Below, piece by piece: positions 27,594 through 36,143 of a DNA stretch of 64,000 bases. The stretch comes from Caulobacter sp. Root655 (GTDB lineage: Bacteria; Pseudomonadota; Alphaproteobacteria; Caulobacterales; Caulobacteraceae). The stretch's first letter is position 1. Each line of letters opens with the position of its first letter. The notes beneath the pieces are model-generated. The model had not been told where the DNA came from. It saw only the letters and a program-made list of their open reading frames with translations, and searched no databases. The position numbers and the translations under genes are program-made. The DNA lies in assembly GCF_001427665.1 (NCBI RefSeq), contig NZ_LMHC01000023.1, positions 47,012 through 111,011 of the forward strand. The letters are read 5' to 3'.

Positions 27594-28382
27594 ATGAGTA
27601 ACGCCGACGACCTCCTACGCGCTGGTGATCTGGACGGCGCGCGCCAGGCCCTTGTCGAAAGGGTCAAGCGCGCGCCGGACGATCAGCCCAGCCGCATGTT
27701 CCTGTTCCAGCTTTTTTGCATCCTGGGAGAATGGGACAAGGCCAAGGCGCAGCTGAAGGTGCTCACCCAGCTGTCCCCCGAAGCCCAGATGCTCGCGGTC
27801 GCCTACAACCTGGCCATCGCCGCCGAACTTGAGCGCGAGAAGACGTTCGCGGGACAATCCCCGCCGGCGCTGCTGGTCAATACCAGCGACTGGGCGGGCG
27901 ATCTCGCCGTGGCCTTGAACGCTGTCGTCCAGGGACGTCAGGACGACGCCGAGGCCGCGCGAGGCCGCGCCTTCGACGCCGCCCCCGACACGCCCGGCCA
28001 CTTCAACGACCAGACCTTCGACTGGATCGCCGACGCCGATGCGCGCTTCGGCCCCGCCTTCGAGGCGGTCATCCACGGACGCTGGGGCCTGGTCCCCTTC
28101 GACGCGGTGCGGAAGATCACCAGCGAGGGCCCGCAAGACCTGCGCGACCTGGTGTGGCTCCCCGTGGAAATCGAGTTCAAGACCGGACAGGGCGTCGCGG
28201 GGATCCTCCCGGTCCGCTATCCGGGAACCCAGGACGCGACGGACGCCAACCTGCTGCTGGCCCGCGCTACCGATTGGCGCGACGCCCCCTTGGGCGCGCA
28301 AGGCGTCGGACAGAAACTGTGGTCGCTCGGCGACGGCGAAGAGGTGGGAATCCTGGCGCTTCGCCAACTGGTCTTCGCCTAA
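27594..28382 (+). CDS. tagJ: T6SS accessory protein TagJ (ImpE/HsiE)
   Basis: 262 residues. The N-terminal third is TPR-like (LLRAGDLDGARQALVERVKRAPDD; FLFQLFCILGEWDKA). The C-terminal ImpE domain has WIADADARFGP, 'YPGTQDATDANLLLARATDW' and ends LGDGEEVGILALRQL. In the Pseudomonas H1 system the homologue binds the TssB N-terminal helix and is thought to help sheath recycling. Located between hcp and tssE in the same unit. Confidence 0.92.
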   Translation: MSNADDLLRAGDLDGARQALVERVKRAPDDQPSRMFLFQLFCILGEWDKAKAQLKVLTQLSPEAQMLAVAYNLAIAAELEREKTFAGQSPPALLVNTSDWAGDLAVALNAVVQGRQDDAEAARGRAFDAAPDTPGHFNDQTFDWIADADARFGPAFEAVIHGRWGLVPFDAVRKITSEGPQDLRDLVWLPVEIEFKTGQGVAGILPVRYPGTQDATDANLLLARATDWRDAPLGAQGVGQKLWSLGDGEEVGILALRQLVFA

Positions 28383-28386
28383 GCTC

Positions 28387-28920
28387 ATGGCAGCCCGGAT
28401 CAATCCAACCCTGTTCGACAAGCTCGTCGCCGACCTCGACATCGACGGTCTTCGCGACGATCCCAAGATCGAAGCCGGTCAGGTCAGCCGGACGGCGACG
28501 ATGCGGCTTTATCCGATCCAGAAGCTGGAACGCTTCAACGAGGCCGCGCTTCGCGCAACCGTGCTGCGCGAGCTCAACTGGATCCTGAACACCACCAATC
28601 TGGGCTCGATCCAGAACCTCAAGCCCTATCCCCAGGTCGCGACGTCCGTCCTCAACTACGGCGTTCCCGACATGGCGGGAAAACTGCTGCAAAGACGCGC
28701 CGTCGAAACCCGGGCGCGCGAGATCAAGGAAGCCATCCGCCGCTTCGAGCCGCGCATCTCGCCACAGCGCCTGGATGTCACCGCCACCGCCAAGGACGCC
28801 AAGCCCAACGCCGTGACCTTCGTCATCCGCGCCGACGTCACCAGCGCCGTCATGGCCCTGCCCGTCGAGTTCAAGACCGACGTCGAGATCGACACCGGCG
28901 CCGCCACGCTGCGGGAGTAG
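28387..28920 (+). CDS. tssE: T6SS baseplate protein TssE (gp25-like)
   Basis: 177 residues with the gp25/lysozyme-like fold signature: LFDKLVADLD near the start, LRELNWILNTTNLGS, 'VLNYGVPDMAG', 'IKEAIRRFEPRI' and a final EFKTDVEIDTG. Begins five bases after tagJ and ends five bases before tssF. It forms the baseplate wedge with TssF and TssG and touches the sheath. Confidence 0.94.
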   Translation: MAARINPTLFDKLVADLDIDGLRDDPKIEAGQVSRTATMRLYPIQKLERFNEAALRATVLRELNWILNTTNLGSIQNLKPYPQVATSVLNYGVPDMAGKLLQRRAVETRAREIKEAIRRFEPRISPQRLDVTATAKDAKPNAVTFVIRADVTSAVMALPVEFKTDVEIDTGAATLRE

Positions 28921-28924
28921 ACGG

Positions 28925-30790
28925 TTGGATCCTCGACTTCTCAGGGCCTACAACGACGAACTCCTCTATCTCCGCGAAACCGCGCGCGAGTTCGGCGAGG
29001 AGTATGAGACGGTCGCCGGCCGCCTGGGTCTGAACGCGCCCGCGGACACCGACCCCTATGTCGAGCGACTGCTGGAAGGCGTGGCCTTCCTCGGGGCCCG
29101 CGTGAAGCTGAAACTGCAAGACCAGTTTCCAGACTTCACCCAGCACCTGCTCAACGCCATCCAGCCGCACTATCTGTCGCCGACGCCCTCGATGTGCGTC
29201 GTGGCCCTCGAGCCGCAGGACGGCGATCACGCCGTCGCGACGGGGTTCCCGGTCCCGCGCCTGACCGAGATGTCGGCCACCTCCACCGATGACGCCGCCA
29301 CGCCGGTCACCTTCCGCACGGGCCACGCGGTGACCCTTTGGCCGTTGAAGATCACGGAGGCGGAATACCTGCCCACCCGGGCGGCGGTTTCCACCTATGC
29401 CGGGGTCACGGGCGTCCGCGCCGAGGCGGGCCTGCGTCTGAAATTCAGCGGCCTGGGCGGCGTTCCGCTTTCGGCGATCGCGCCGGACGCCCTGCCCATC
29501 TATCTCGACGGCTCGGAACTGGTGCCCGGAGAGCTCTACAGACAGCTGATCGGCGACGCCGTCGCCACCGTGGCGCGGTCCGTGGACTCGGCCGCCGGCG
29601 ACGCGGCCTGGGTGAAACTTCCCGCCGCCGAACAGCACGGTTTCGAGGAAGACTGCGCCCTGCTGCCAAACGGGCGGCGCTCGTTCCGGGGCTATCGCCT
29701 GCTCACCGAGTATTTCGCATGCCCCGAGCGCTTCCTGTTCGTGCGCTTGCACGAGTTGGGCCAGGTTTTCGCCAAGTGCAAGAACGAGTGCGAGGTGATC
29801 TTCCTGTTCAACCGCGCGTCCGCGGCCCTGTCGGGCGCGGTTTCAGTCGCCAATTTCAAGCTCTTCGCGACCCCGGCGATCAACCTGTTCGAGAAGCAGA
29901 TCGACCGCGTGGCGATCAGCGAATTCGAGCACGAACATCAGTTGATCGCCGATCGCACCCGGCCGCTGGACTTCGAAATCTTCCGCGCGCTGGAGGTCAT
30001 CGCCTATTCGCAGAAGAACGGCGACGCCCGTCCGGTCGCCCCGTTGCACGCCTTTGGAAGCCTGCTCTACGATTGGACCGAGGCCCTGTTCTACGTCACC
30101 CGGCTGCGCCACCGGCGTCTGTCGACCAAGGAGCAGCGACTGAAGCGCAGGGCCGACTATCTGGGCACCGAAACCTGGATCAGCTTGGCCGCTCCCGGAG
30201 AGCCCCGGCGGCTGGACGGGGTCTACGAACTGGGCATTCGCGCGCTGGTCACCAATCGCGAACTGGCCGAGAACCTGCGCACCAGCGGGGCGACGGATTT
30301 TCGCGTCAGCGGCGTTCCGGTGCGCGCCGTGACGATCGTGCGTGCGCCGACCAAGCCCCGGCCGCCGATGGGCATCAGCGACGGCGCCTGGCGGGTCATC
30401 GGCCACCTGACGCCCAACTACGCCTCCTTCGCCCTGGACGACGACGACGATCCGTCGGTTCTGCGCGATCACCTCGCCCTGTACGGACGGATCGACGACC
30501 CGACCCTGCGACGACAGATCGACGGAGTCCTGGCCATTCGCTCCGAACCCGTGACCCGTCGCGTGGCGGGACCCGGGCGTAGCGCTTTCGCGCGCGGACA
30601 GCGACTACGCCTCAAGCTGGACGACGCGCCTTTCGAAAACGGTCGGATGTTTCTGTTCTCGGCCGTCCTGGAGCGTTTCCTCGGCGAGTTCGCCACCGTG
30701 AACGCCTTCACCGAATGCATCTTTGAAAGCCCCCAGGAAGGAACCTTCGCGCAATGGCCGCCGAGAATGGGCGAACGTCGCAACATCTAG
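28925..30790 (+). CDS. tssF: T6SS baseplate protein TssF
   Basis: 621 residues. It starts MDPRLLRAYNDELLYLRETAREFGEEY (in parts), the standard TssF opening, and contains 'PYVERLLEGVAFLGARVKLKLQDQFPDF' (in parts) and 'PLHAFGSLLYDWTEALFYVTRLRHRR'-type C-terminal sequence (in parts). The start codon is TTG at 28925, with GGGAG about eight bases upstream; no ATG lies at this domain edge. Its end overlaps tssG by 37 bases. Confidence 0.96.
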   Translation: MDPRLLRAYNDELLYLRETAREFGEEYETVAGRLGLNAPADTDPYVERLLEGVAFLGARVKLKLQDQFPDFTQHLLNAIQPHYLSPTPSMCVVALEPQDGDHAVATGFPVPRLTEMSATSTDDAATPVTFRTGHAVTLWPLKITEAEYLPTRAAVSTYAGVTGVRAEAGLRLKFSGLGGVPLSAIAPDALPIYLDGSELVPGELYRQLIGDAVATVARSVDSAAGDAAWVKLPAAEQHGFEEDCALLPNGRRSFRGYRLLTEYFACPERFLFVRLHELGQVFAKCKNECEVIFLFNRASAALSGAVSVANFKLFATPAINLFEKQIDRVAISEFEHEHQLIADRTRPLDFEIFRALEVIAYSQKNGDARPVAPLHAFGSLLYDWTEALFYVTRLRHRRLSTKEQRLKRRADYLGTETWISLAAPGEPRRLDGVYELGIRALVTNRELAENLRTSGATDFRVSGVPVRAVTIVRAPTKPRPPMGISDGAWRVIGHLTPNYASFALDDDDDPSVLRDHLALYGRIDDPTLRRQIDGVLAIRSEPVTRRVAGPGRSAFARGQRLRLKLDDAPFENGRMFLFSAVLERFLGEFATVNAFTECIFESPQEGTFAQWPPRMGERRNI

Positions 30791-31797
30791 AGTTTCTTCG
30801 CCGAGCGGCGGGGAATGCGAGGCGGTACGGCCTGTTTGGCCTGCTGCGCGCGGCGGAGGCGCGTGCGCCCGACCTGCCGCGCATCGGCGACTCCCGCCTG
30901 CCCTCGCAGAACCTCGTCGATCTGTCGCAAATTCCAGCCCTCGGCTTTCCCGGCTCGACGCTGGAGTCCATCACCGTCAAGGGCGCGCGCGCCAAGGTCG
31001 AGGGCTACTGGTTCGGGCTGACCGGTCCGATGGGACCGCTGCCCCTCCACATCAGCGAGTTCGCGCATTTCGAGCGCCGCTACGCCAAGAGCCGGCCGTT
31101 CGGGCATTTCCTGGACGTACTGGCCGGGCGAATGCTGCAGTTCTTCTATCGCGCCTGGGCCGAATCCAATCCCGCGGCCAACGCCGATCGCCCCGCCGAC
31201 GATCGCTTCTCCGGCTATCTGTCGGCCTTGACCGGCGCCACGGAGGGCGTGCGACCCGGCGCGGCCTTTCCCGCCCGCGCCCGCCTCTACTACGCCGGAC
31301 TGTACGCCTCTCGCCGGAGCGCGGCGGGCATCGAGGACGCGGTCTCCGACCTGCTGAACGCTCCGGTGCGGCTGATCGAATACCGCCCGGTCTGGCGCGA
31401 CATCGAGCGCCCGGATCAGACGCGCCTGGGCGGAGCGTTCAGCCAGCTCGGCGGTGACGCGGTCTGCGGGCGGCGCACCAGCACCGTATCCGACGCTTTC
31501 CGCATCGCCGTGAGCGTCGACACCTTCCACGACTACGAAAATCTGCTGCCCGGAGGGCCCCGCTTCGCGGTCGTCGCCGAGGCGCTGGACTCCTTCGCCC
31601 CGTCCCATCTGGAATGGGACCTCGAGATCGAGGCCAGCGAAGCGGCCATGCGCCCGACGGCGCTGGATGGTCGTGCGCGCCTGGGGTGGACCAGCTGGAT
31701 GAATCCGCCGGCGGGTAGCGGCCCGTGCGCCGAGACCCGCCTGGGCCCGAGCTCGCGCCGCGTCGCTCGGGCCGCCGCTAGAAGAGGTGTCGCATGA
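30754..31797 (+). CDS. tssG: T6SS baseplate protein TssG
   Basis: 347 residues. Contains the family motifs 'FGLTGPMGPLPLHISEF', 'FLDVLAGRMLQFFYRAW' and 'GLYASRRSAAGIEDAVSDLL', then 'RLGGAFSQLGGDAVCGRR'. Works with TssE and TssF in the wedge. ATG 30754 lies inside tssF and its stop overlaps tssH (ATGA), so translation of tssF-G-H is tightly coupled. Confidence 0.95.
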   Translation: MAAENGRTSQHLEFLRRAAGNARRYGLFGLLRAAEARAPDLPRIGDSRLPSQNLVDLSQIPALGFPGSTLESITVKGARAKVEGYWFGLTGPMGPLPLHISEFAHFERRYAKSRPFGHFLDVLAGRMLQFFYRAWAESNPAANADRPADDRFSGYLSALTGATEGVRPGAAFPARARLYYAGLYASRRSAAGIEDAVSDLLNAPVRLIEYRPVWRDIERPDQTRLGGAFSQLGGDAVCGRRTSTVSDAFRIAVSVDTFHDYENLLPGGPRFAVVAEALDSFAPSHLEWDLEIEASEAAMRPTALDGRARLGWTSWMNPPAGSGPCAETRLGPSSRRVARAAARRGVA

Positions 31798-34490
31798 CCG
31801 AGATCAACCGCTCCGCGCTGTTTGGCCGCCTCAGCCCCACGGGTCTGAAGAGCATCGAAACCGCGACCGGCTTCTGCAAGATGCGCGGCAACCCCTATGT
31901 CGAGCTGGTCCACTGGATCCACATCCTGCTGCAGGATCCGCAAAACGACCTGGCCGCGATCCGCACGCGGTTCAGCCTGGACGACACGAAACTGGCTCGC
32001 GACGTGGTGGCCATGCTCGACGGCTTGCCGCGCGGCGCGACCGCGATCTCCGACTTCTCGCCGCAGATCGAGGAAGCCATCGAGAAAGGCTGGCTCTATG
32101 CGTCGCTGATGTTCCAGGCCAGCCGGGTCCGCACCGGCCATCTGGTCTTCGGCATGCTCAAGACGCCAATCCTGCGCAACGCCCTGTTCGCGATCTCGCC
32201 GGAGTTCCGCAAGGTCTCGGCCGACGCCCTGGGCGATGAGTTCGACCAGGTCGTCGCCGGCTCGGCCGAGGTCGGCGGGGCTCTCGCCGCCGAGGGGTCT
32301 TCAGATCTGGCCGGCGCCCCCGGCGCGCCGTTCTCCGGGGCCTCGGGCGAGACCCTGGCCAAGTATTCCGTCGATCTCACCGAACGGGCGAGATCGGGCG
32401 AGCTCGACCAGATCGTCGGCCGCGACGCCGAGATCCGCCAGGTCATCGACATCCTGCTGCGCCGCCGTCAGAACAACCCGATCCTGGCCGGCGAGGCGGG
32501 CGTCGGCAAGACGGCGGTCGTCGAGGGGTTGGCGCGCAGGATCATCGACGGCGACGTCCCCCCGGCGCTCAAGGACGTCACCCTTCGCACCCTGGACATT
32601 GGGCTGCTGCAGGCCGGCGCCGGGGTGAAGGGAGAATTCGAGAAGCGGCTGCGCCAGGTCATCGACGAGATCGAGTCCTCGCCCAAGCCGATCATCCTGT
32701 TCATCGACGAGGCCCATACCTTGATCGGGGCCGGCGGCCAGGCCGGCACCGGCGACGCCGCCAACCTGCTGAAGCCCGCCCTGGCGCGCGGCCGGCTGCG
32801 GACCATCGCCGCCACCACCTGGTCGGAATATCGGCAGTATTTCGAGAAGGATCCGGCGCTGACCCGCCGGTTCCAGACGGTCAATGTCGGCGAGCCCGAG
32901 ACCCATGTCGCGATCTCGATGCTGCGGTCGGTCACCCCCGCGATGGAGAAGCACCACAAGGTGGTGATCCTCGACGAGGCGGTCGAAGCCGCCGTCAAGC
33001 TGTCCCAACGCTACGTGCCGGCCCGGCAACTGCCCGACAAGGCCGTCAGCCTGCTCGACACCGCCGGCGCCCGGGTGGCCGTCTCCCAGCACGCCACGCC
33101 CGCGCCGGTCGAGAACCGCCGTCGCCGGGTCGAACTGCTGAACGTCGAACTCGGCATCGCCACCCGCGAGGCCGAAGGCCAGTACGCCGGCGCCGAACGC
33201 ATCGCCAAGCTGAACGAGGCGATCGAGGAGGCCCAGGTCGCGCTCGACGCGGTGGAGACCAAGTGGGCGGCCGAAAAGGAAGCCGTCGCCAACGCCTTCG
33301 AGGCCCGCCAGGCTCTGACGACAGCCGCCTCGACGGGCACTGGCGACGTTACCGTCTTGAAGGCCGCGCTCAACGCGGCTCTGGCCGCCGTGGCGGCGGC
33401 TCATGGCGACGACCCGATGGTGTTCGGCGAGGTCGACGCCGACGCGGTGGCCGCGGTGGTCGGCGACTGGACCGGCATTCCCATCGGCCGGATGGTCAAG
33501 GATGAGATCGCGTCGGTCCTGACCATCGCCGACCAGCTGAAGAAGCGCGTGGTTGGCCAGGATCATGCGATGGACGCCATCGCCAAGCGCATCCAGACCA
33601 GCCGCGCCAAGCTCGACAACCCCAATAAGCCGGTCGGCGTGTTCATGCTCTGCGGCCCGTCGGGCGTCGGCAAGACCGAGACCGCCCACGCGCTGTCGGA
33701 ACTGCTCTATTCCGGCGACGACAGCCTGATCGTCATCAACATGAGCGAGTTCCAGGAGGCCCACACCGTCTCGACCCTGAAGGGCGCGCCGGCCGGCTAT
33801 GTCGGCTACGGCCAGGGTGGCGTGCTCACCGAGGCGGTGCGCCGACGCCCCTATTCCGTCGTGCTGCTCGACGAGGTCGAAAAGGCTCACCCCGACGTCC
33901 ACGAGATGTTCTTCCAGGTGTTCGACAAGGGCTACATGGACGACTCCGAGGGGCGTCACATCGATTTCAAGAACACCCTGATCCTGCTGACCTCCAATGT
34001 CGGCACCGACCTGATCACCTCGGTGTCGGAAGATGAGGAGATGAAGCCGGAAGCCGAGGCCTTGGCCCAGACGCTGCGGCCCGAACTGCTCAAGGTCTTC
34101 CCGCCTGCCCTGCTCGGCCGCCTGCTCGTGCTGCCCTATTATCCGCTTTCGCCGGACATGCTGCAGGGCATCGTGCGCCTGCAGATGGAGCGGGTGAAGA
34201 AGCGCATCGCCGAGAACCACGGCATCGTCTTCGCCTACGATCAGGCGGTCGTCGAACTGATCGTCTCGCGTTGCACGGAGGTCGCTTCCGGCGGCCGGAT
34301 GATCGACGCCATCCTGACCAACACCATGCTGCCAGAGCTCTCGATCGCCCTGCTCGAACATCAGATGGCCGGCGAGGACGTGGCCCGGATCACGGTCGGG
34401 GTCGAGAACTCGGTGTTCGTCTACGCGTTCGAAGGCGCTGAAGCGTCCCCGCAAGCCGACGCGCCGGCGATCCTGGAAACCGTGGCCTGA
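31794..34490 (+). CDS. clpV: T6SS AAA+ ATPase ClpV (TssH)
   Basis: 898 residues. A Clp-N domain (about 1-150) precedes two AAA+ modules. The first has Walker A GEAGVGKTA (about 233-241) and Walker B LFIDEAH. A coiled middle region follows (about 400-520). The second has GPSGVGKTE (about 621-629) and VVLLDEVEKAHPDV. ClpV pulls contracted TssBC apart to recycle the sheath. Overlaps tssG by four bases and the methyltransferase gene by one base (TGATG). Confidence 0.97.
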   Translation: MTEINRSALFGRLSPTGLKSIETATGFCKMRGNPYVELVHWIHILLQDPQNDLAAIRTRFSLDDTKLARDVVAMLDGLPRGATAISDFSPQIEEAIEKGWLYASLMFQASRVRTGHLVFGMLKTPILRNALFAISPEFRKVSADALGDEFDQVVAGSAEVGGALAAEGSSDLAGAPGAPFSGASGETLAKYSVDLTERARSGELDQIVGRDAEIRQVIDILLRRRQNNPILAGEAGVGKTAVVEGLARRIIDGDVPPALKDVTLRTLDIGLLQAGAGVKGEFEKRLRQVIDEIESSPKPIILFIDEAHTLIGAGGQAGTGDAANLLKPALARGRLRTIAATTWSEYRQYFEKDPALTRRFQTVNVGEPETHVAISMLRSVTPAMEKHHKVVILDEAVEAAVKLSQRYVPARQLPDKAVSLLDTAGARVAVSQHATPAPVENRRRRVELLNVELGIATREAEGQYAGAERIAKLNEAIEEAQVALDAVETKWAAEKEAVANAFEARQALTTAASTGTGDVTVLKAALNAALAAVAAAHGDDPMVFGEVDADAVAAVVGDWTGIPIGRMVKDEIASVLTIADQLKKRVVGQDHAMDAIAKRIQTSRAKLDNPNKPVGVFMLCGPSGVGKTETAHALSELLYSGDDSLIVINMSEFQEAHTVSTLKGAPAGYVGYGQGGVLTEAVRRRPYSVVLLDEVEKAHPDVHEMFFQVFDKGYMDDSEGRHIDFKNTLILLTSNVGTDLITSVSEDEEMKPEAEALAQTLRPELLKVFPPALLGRLLVLPYYPLSPDMLQGIVRLQMERVKKRIAENHGIVFAYDQAVVELIVSRCTEVASGGRMIDAILTNTMLPELSIALLEHQMAGEDVARITVGVENSVFVYAFEGAEASPQADAPAILETVA

Positions 34491-35953
34491 TGCCCGAAAC
34501 GCTCTACGATCAGGTGGCCTATCCCAGCCGACCTTTCCAGCAAACCCATCCCTCGCGGATGGCGTTGCCGGCGGCGTTGTTTGGCCTGGCCTTTGCTCCG
34601 GTCGCGACGGCCAGGGTGCTGGAAGTCGGCTGCGGCGAAGGCGGCAACATCATCCCTTTGGCGCTGAGCTATCCGAAGGCGACCGTCGTCGGCTTCGACC
34701 TGGCGGAGACGGCGATCGCCGCGGGCCGTCGCACCGTCGACAGCCTGGGCCTGGACAACATCACCCTGAAGACGCTGGACATCCTCGAGGCCGGCGCCGA
34801 CCTGGGCCAATTCGACTACATCATCGTCCATGGCGTCTATTCCTGGGTGCCCGAGGCCGTGCGCGAGGGCGTCATGCGTCTGATCGACGCCTGTCTCGCG
34901 CCCGACGGACTGGCCTTCGTCAGCTACAACGCCCTGCCCGGCTGTCATCTGCGCCTTCTCGTGCGTGAAATGGTCATGCACCACCTGCGAGGCGTGAAAG
35001 GCTTCGAGGCCAGGTTGGCCGCGACCCACGAGTTCCTGCACCTGTTCCTCGCCAACGCGCCCGACAACGATCCCACGACCGTCGCGATAAAGACCTATTG
35101 CCACTCGATGCTGGATCGTGATCCGCGCGTGCTGTTCCACGACGAGTTGGGTCCAGTGTTTCAGCCGTTCTATCTGAGCGAGTTCGTGGACGAGGCGCGG
35201 CGCTGGGGTCTCGATTTCCTGGCCGAAAGCGAAGGCGTGTGGTGGCGCGAAGAGCTTTTCCCCAGCGCACGCGGCAAGGCGGTGGAAAGCCTGATCGGTT
35301 CGGATCCCGTGGCCCTGCACCAGTATCTTGACTTCCTCACCGCCCGCGTCTTTCGGCAATCGATCCTGTGCCGCGCCGATCGCGCGGTCGATCGTGTCGT
35401 CGATCAGGGTCGCGTTCGAGGCCTTTGGGTCACGGGAAGCGTTCGCTGGCCGGACACCGCCGTCGATCTCGACTCTCTCGCGCCGATGCGGTTCGAGTTC
35501 GCGACGGGAGCGGCGATCTCGCTGGACGCACCGGTGCTCAAGCGCGCGCTCTGCGCCATCGGGCGGGCCTGGCCCTCGGCGATCGCGATCGCCGATCTTG
35601 CCGACGAGCCCGACGTGCATGAGGGCCTTCTGCAGCTGTTCTGCGCCGGTCACCTGGAGTTGGCCGTGGGCCCGCCGCCGTTCGCGCTCGAGCCCAGCGC
35701 GCGCCCCAGGAGCAGCCCACTGGCGCGCCTTCAACTGGACGGCGGGGCGACGACCGTCACCAGCCTGGACCATGCCACGATCGCTCTGGAAGATGCGCCC
35801 AGCCGGCGCTTCTTTGAACTGCTGGACGGCAGCCGCACCCACGATGATCTGCGCGACGCGGTCATCGCGGACGGTCACCCTCCCGAGGACGCCCCGGATC
35901 TGGTGGCCAAGCAACTCAACGGGCTGGCCCGCCTGGGCCTGCTGATCGCATGA
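34490..35953 (+). CDS. Protein-lysine-methyltransferase-like SAM enzyme in the T6SS operon
   Basis: 487 residues. The N-terminal class I SAM fold has LEVGCGEGGN (motif I, about 44-53) and VVGFDLAETAI. A methyltransferase-regulatory (PF10119-like) middle domain (about 205-290, FHDELGPVFQPFYLSEFVDEA) follows, then a winged C-terminal region (about 370-487). This layout is that of the rickettsial PKMT family, which methylates lysines on outer-membrane proteins. The start overlaps the clpV stop by one base, so it is built into the T6SS transcript. What it modifies is unknown; a T6SS component or surface protein is a guess. Confidence 0.85.
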   Translation: MPETLYDQVAYPSRPFQQTHPSRMALPAALFGLAFAPVATARVLEVGCGEGGNIIPLALSYPKATVVGFDLAETAIAAGRRTVDSLGLDNITLKTLDILEAGADLGQFDYIIVHGVYSWVPEAVREGVMRLIDACLAPDGLAFVSYNALPGCHLRLLVREMVMHHLRGVKGFEARLAATHEFLHLFLANAPDNDPTTVAIKTYCHSMLDRDPRVLFHDELGPVFQPFYLSEFVDEARRWGLDFLAESEGVWWREELFPSARGKAVESLIGSDPVALHQYLDFLTARVFRQSILCRADRAVDRVVDQGRVRGLWVTGSVRWPDTAVDLDSLAPMRFEFATGAAISLDAPVLKRALCAIGRAWPSAIAIADLADEPDVHEGLLQLFCAGHLELAVGPPPFALEPSARPRSSPLARLQLDGGATTVTSLDHATIALEDAPSRRFFELLDGSRTHDDLRDAVIADGHPPEDAPDLVAKQLNGLARLGLLIA

Positions 35954-36143
35954 AGACGCAGGCCCGCGCGCCGGTCGCGCCCGGATCATGCCGAAATGTG
36001 AGGGCCGGCCGGGTTCCAGCGCGCTCGATCATCGCGATCGCGCCCGACAGGGAGAACCCGCGGCGCAAGCCCCGCATTATCAACTTGCAACCTGCGCGTC
36101 GCCAAGGCGAGGTTGCGATCAGAGTTGGAAAGAGACGCCCCCA

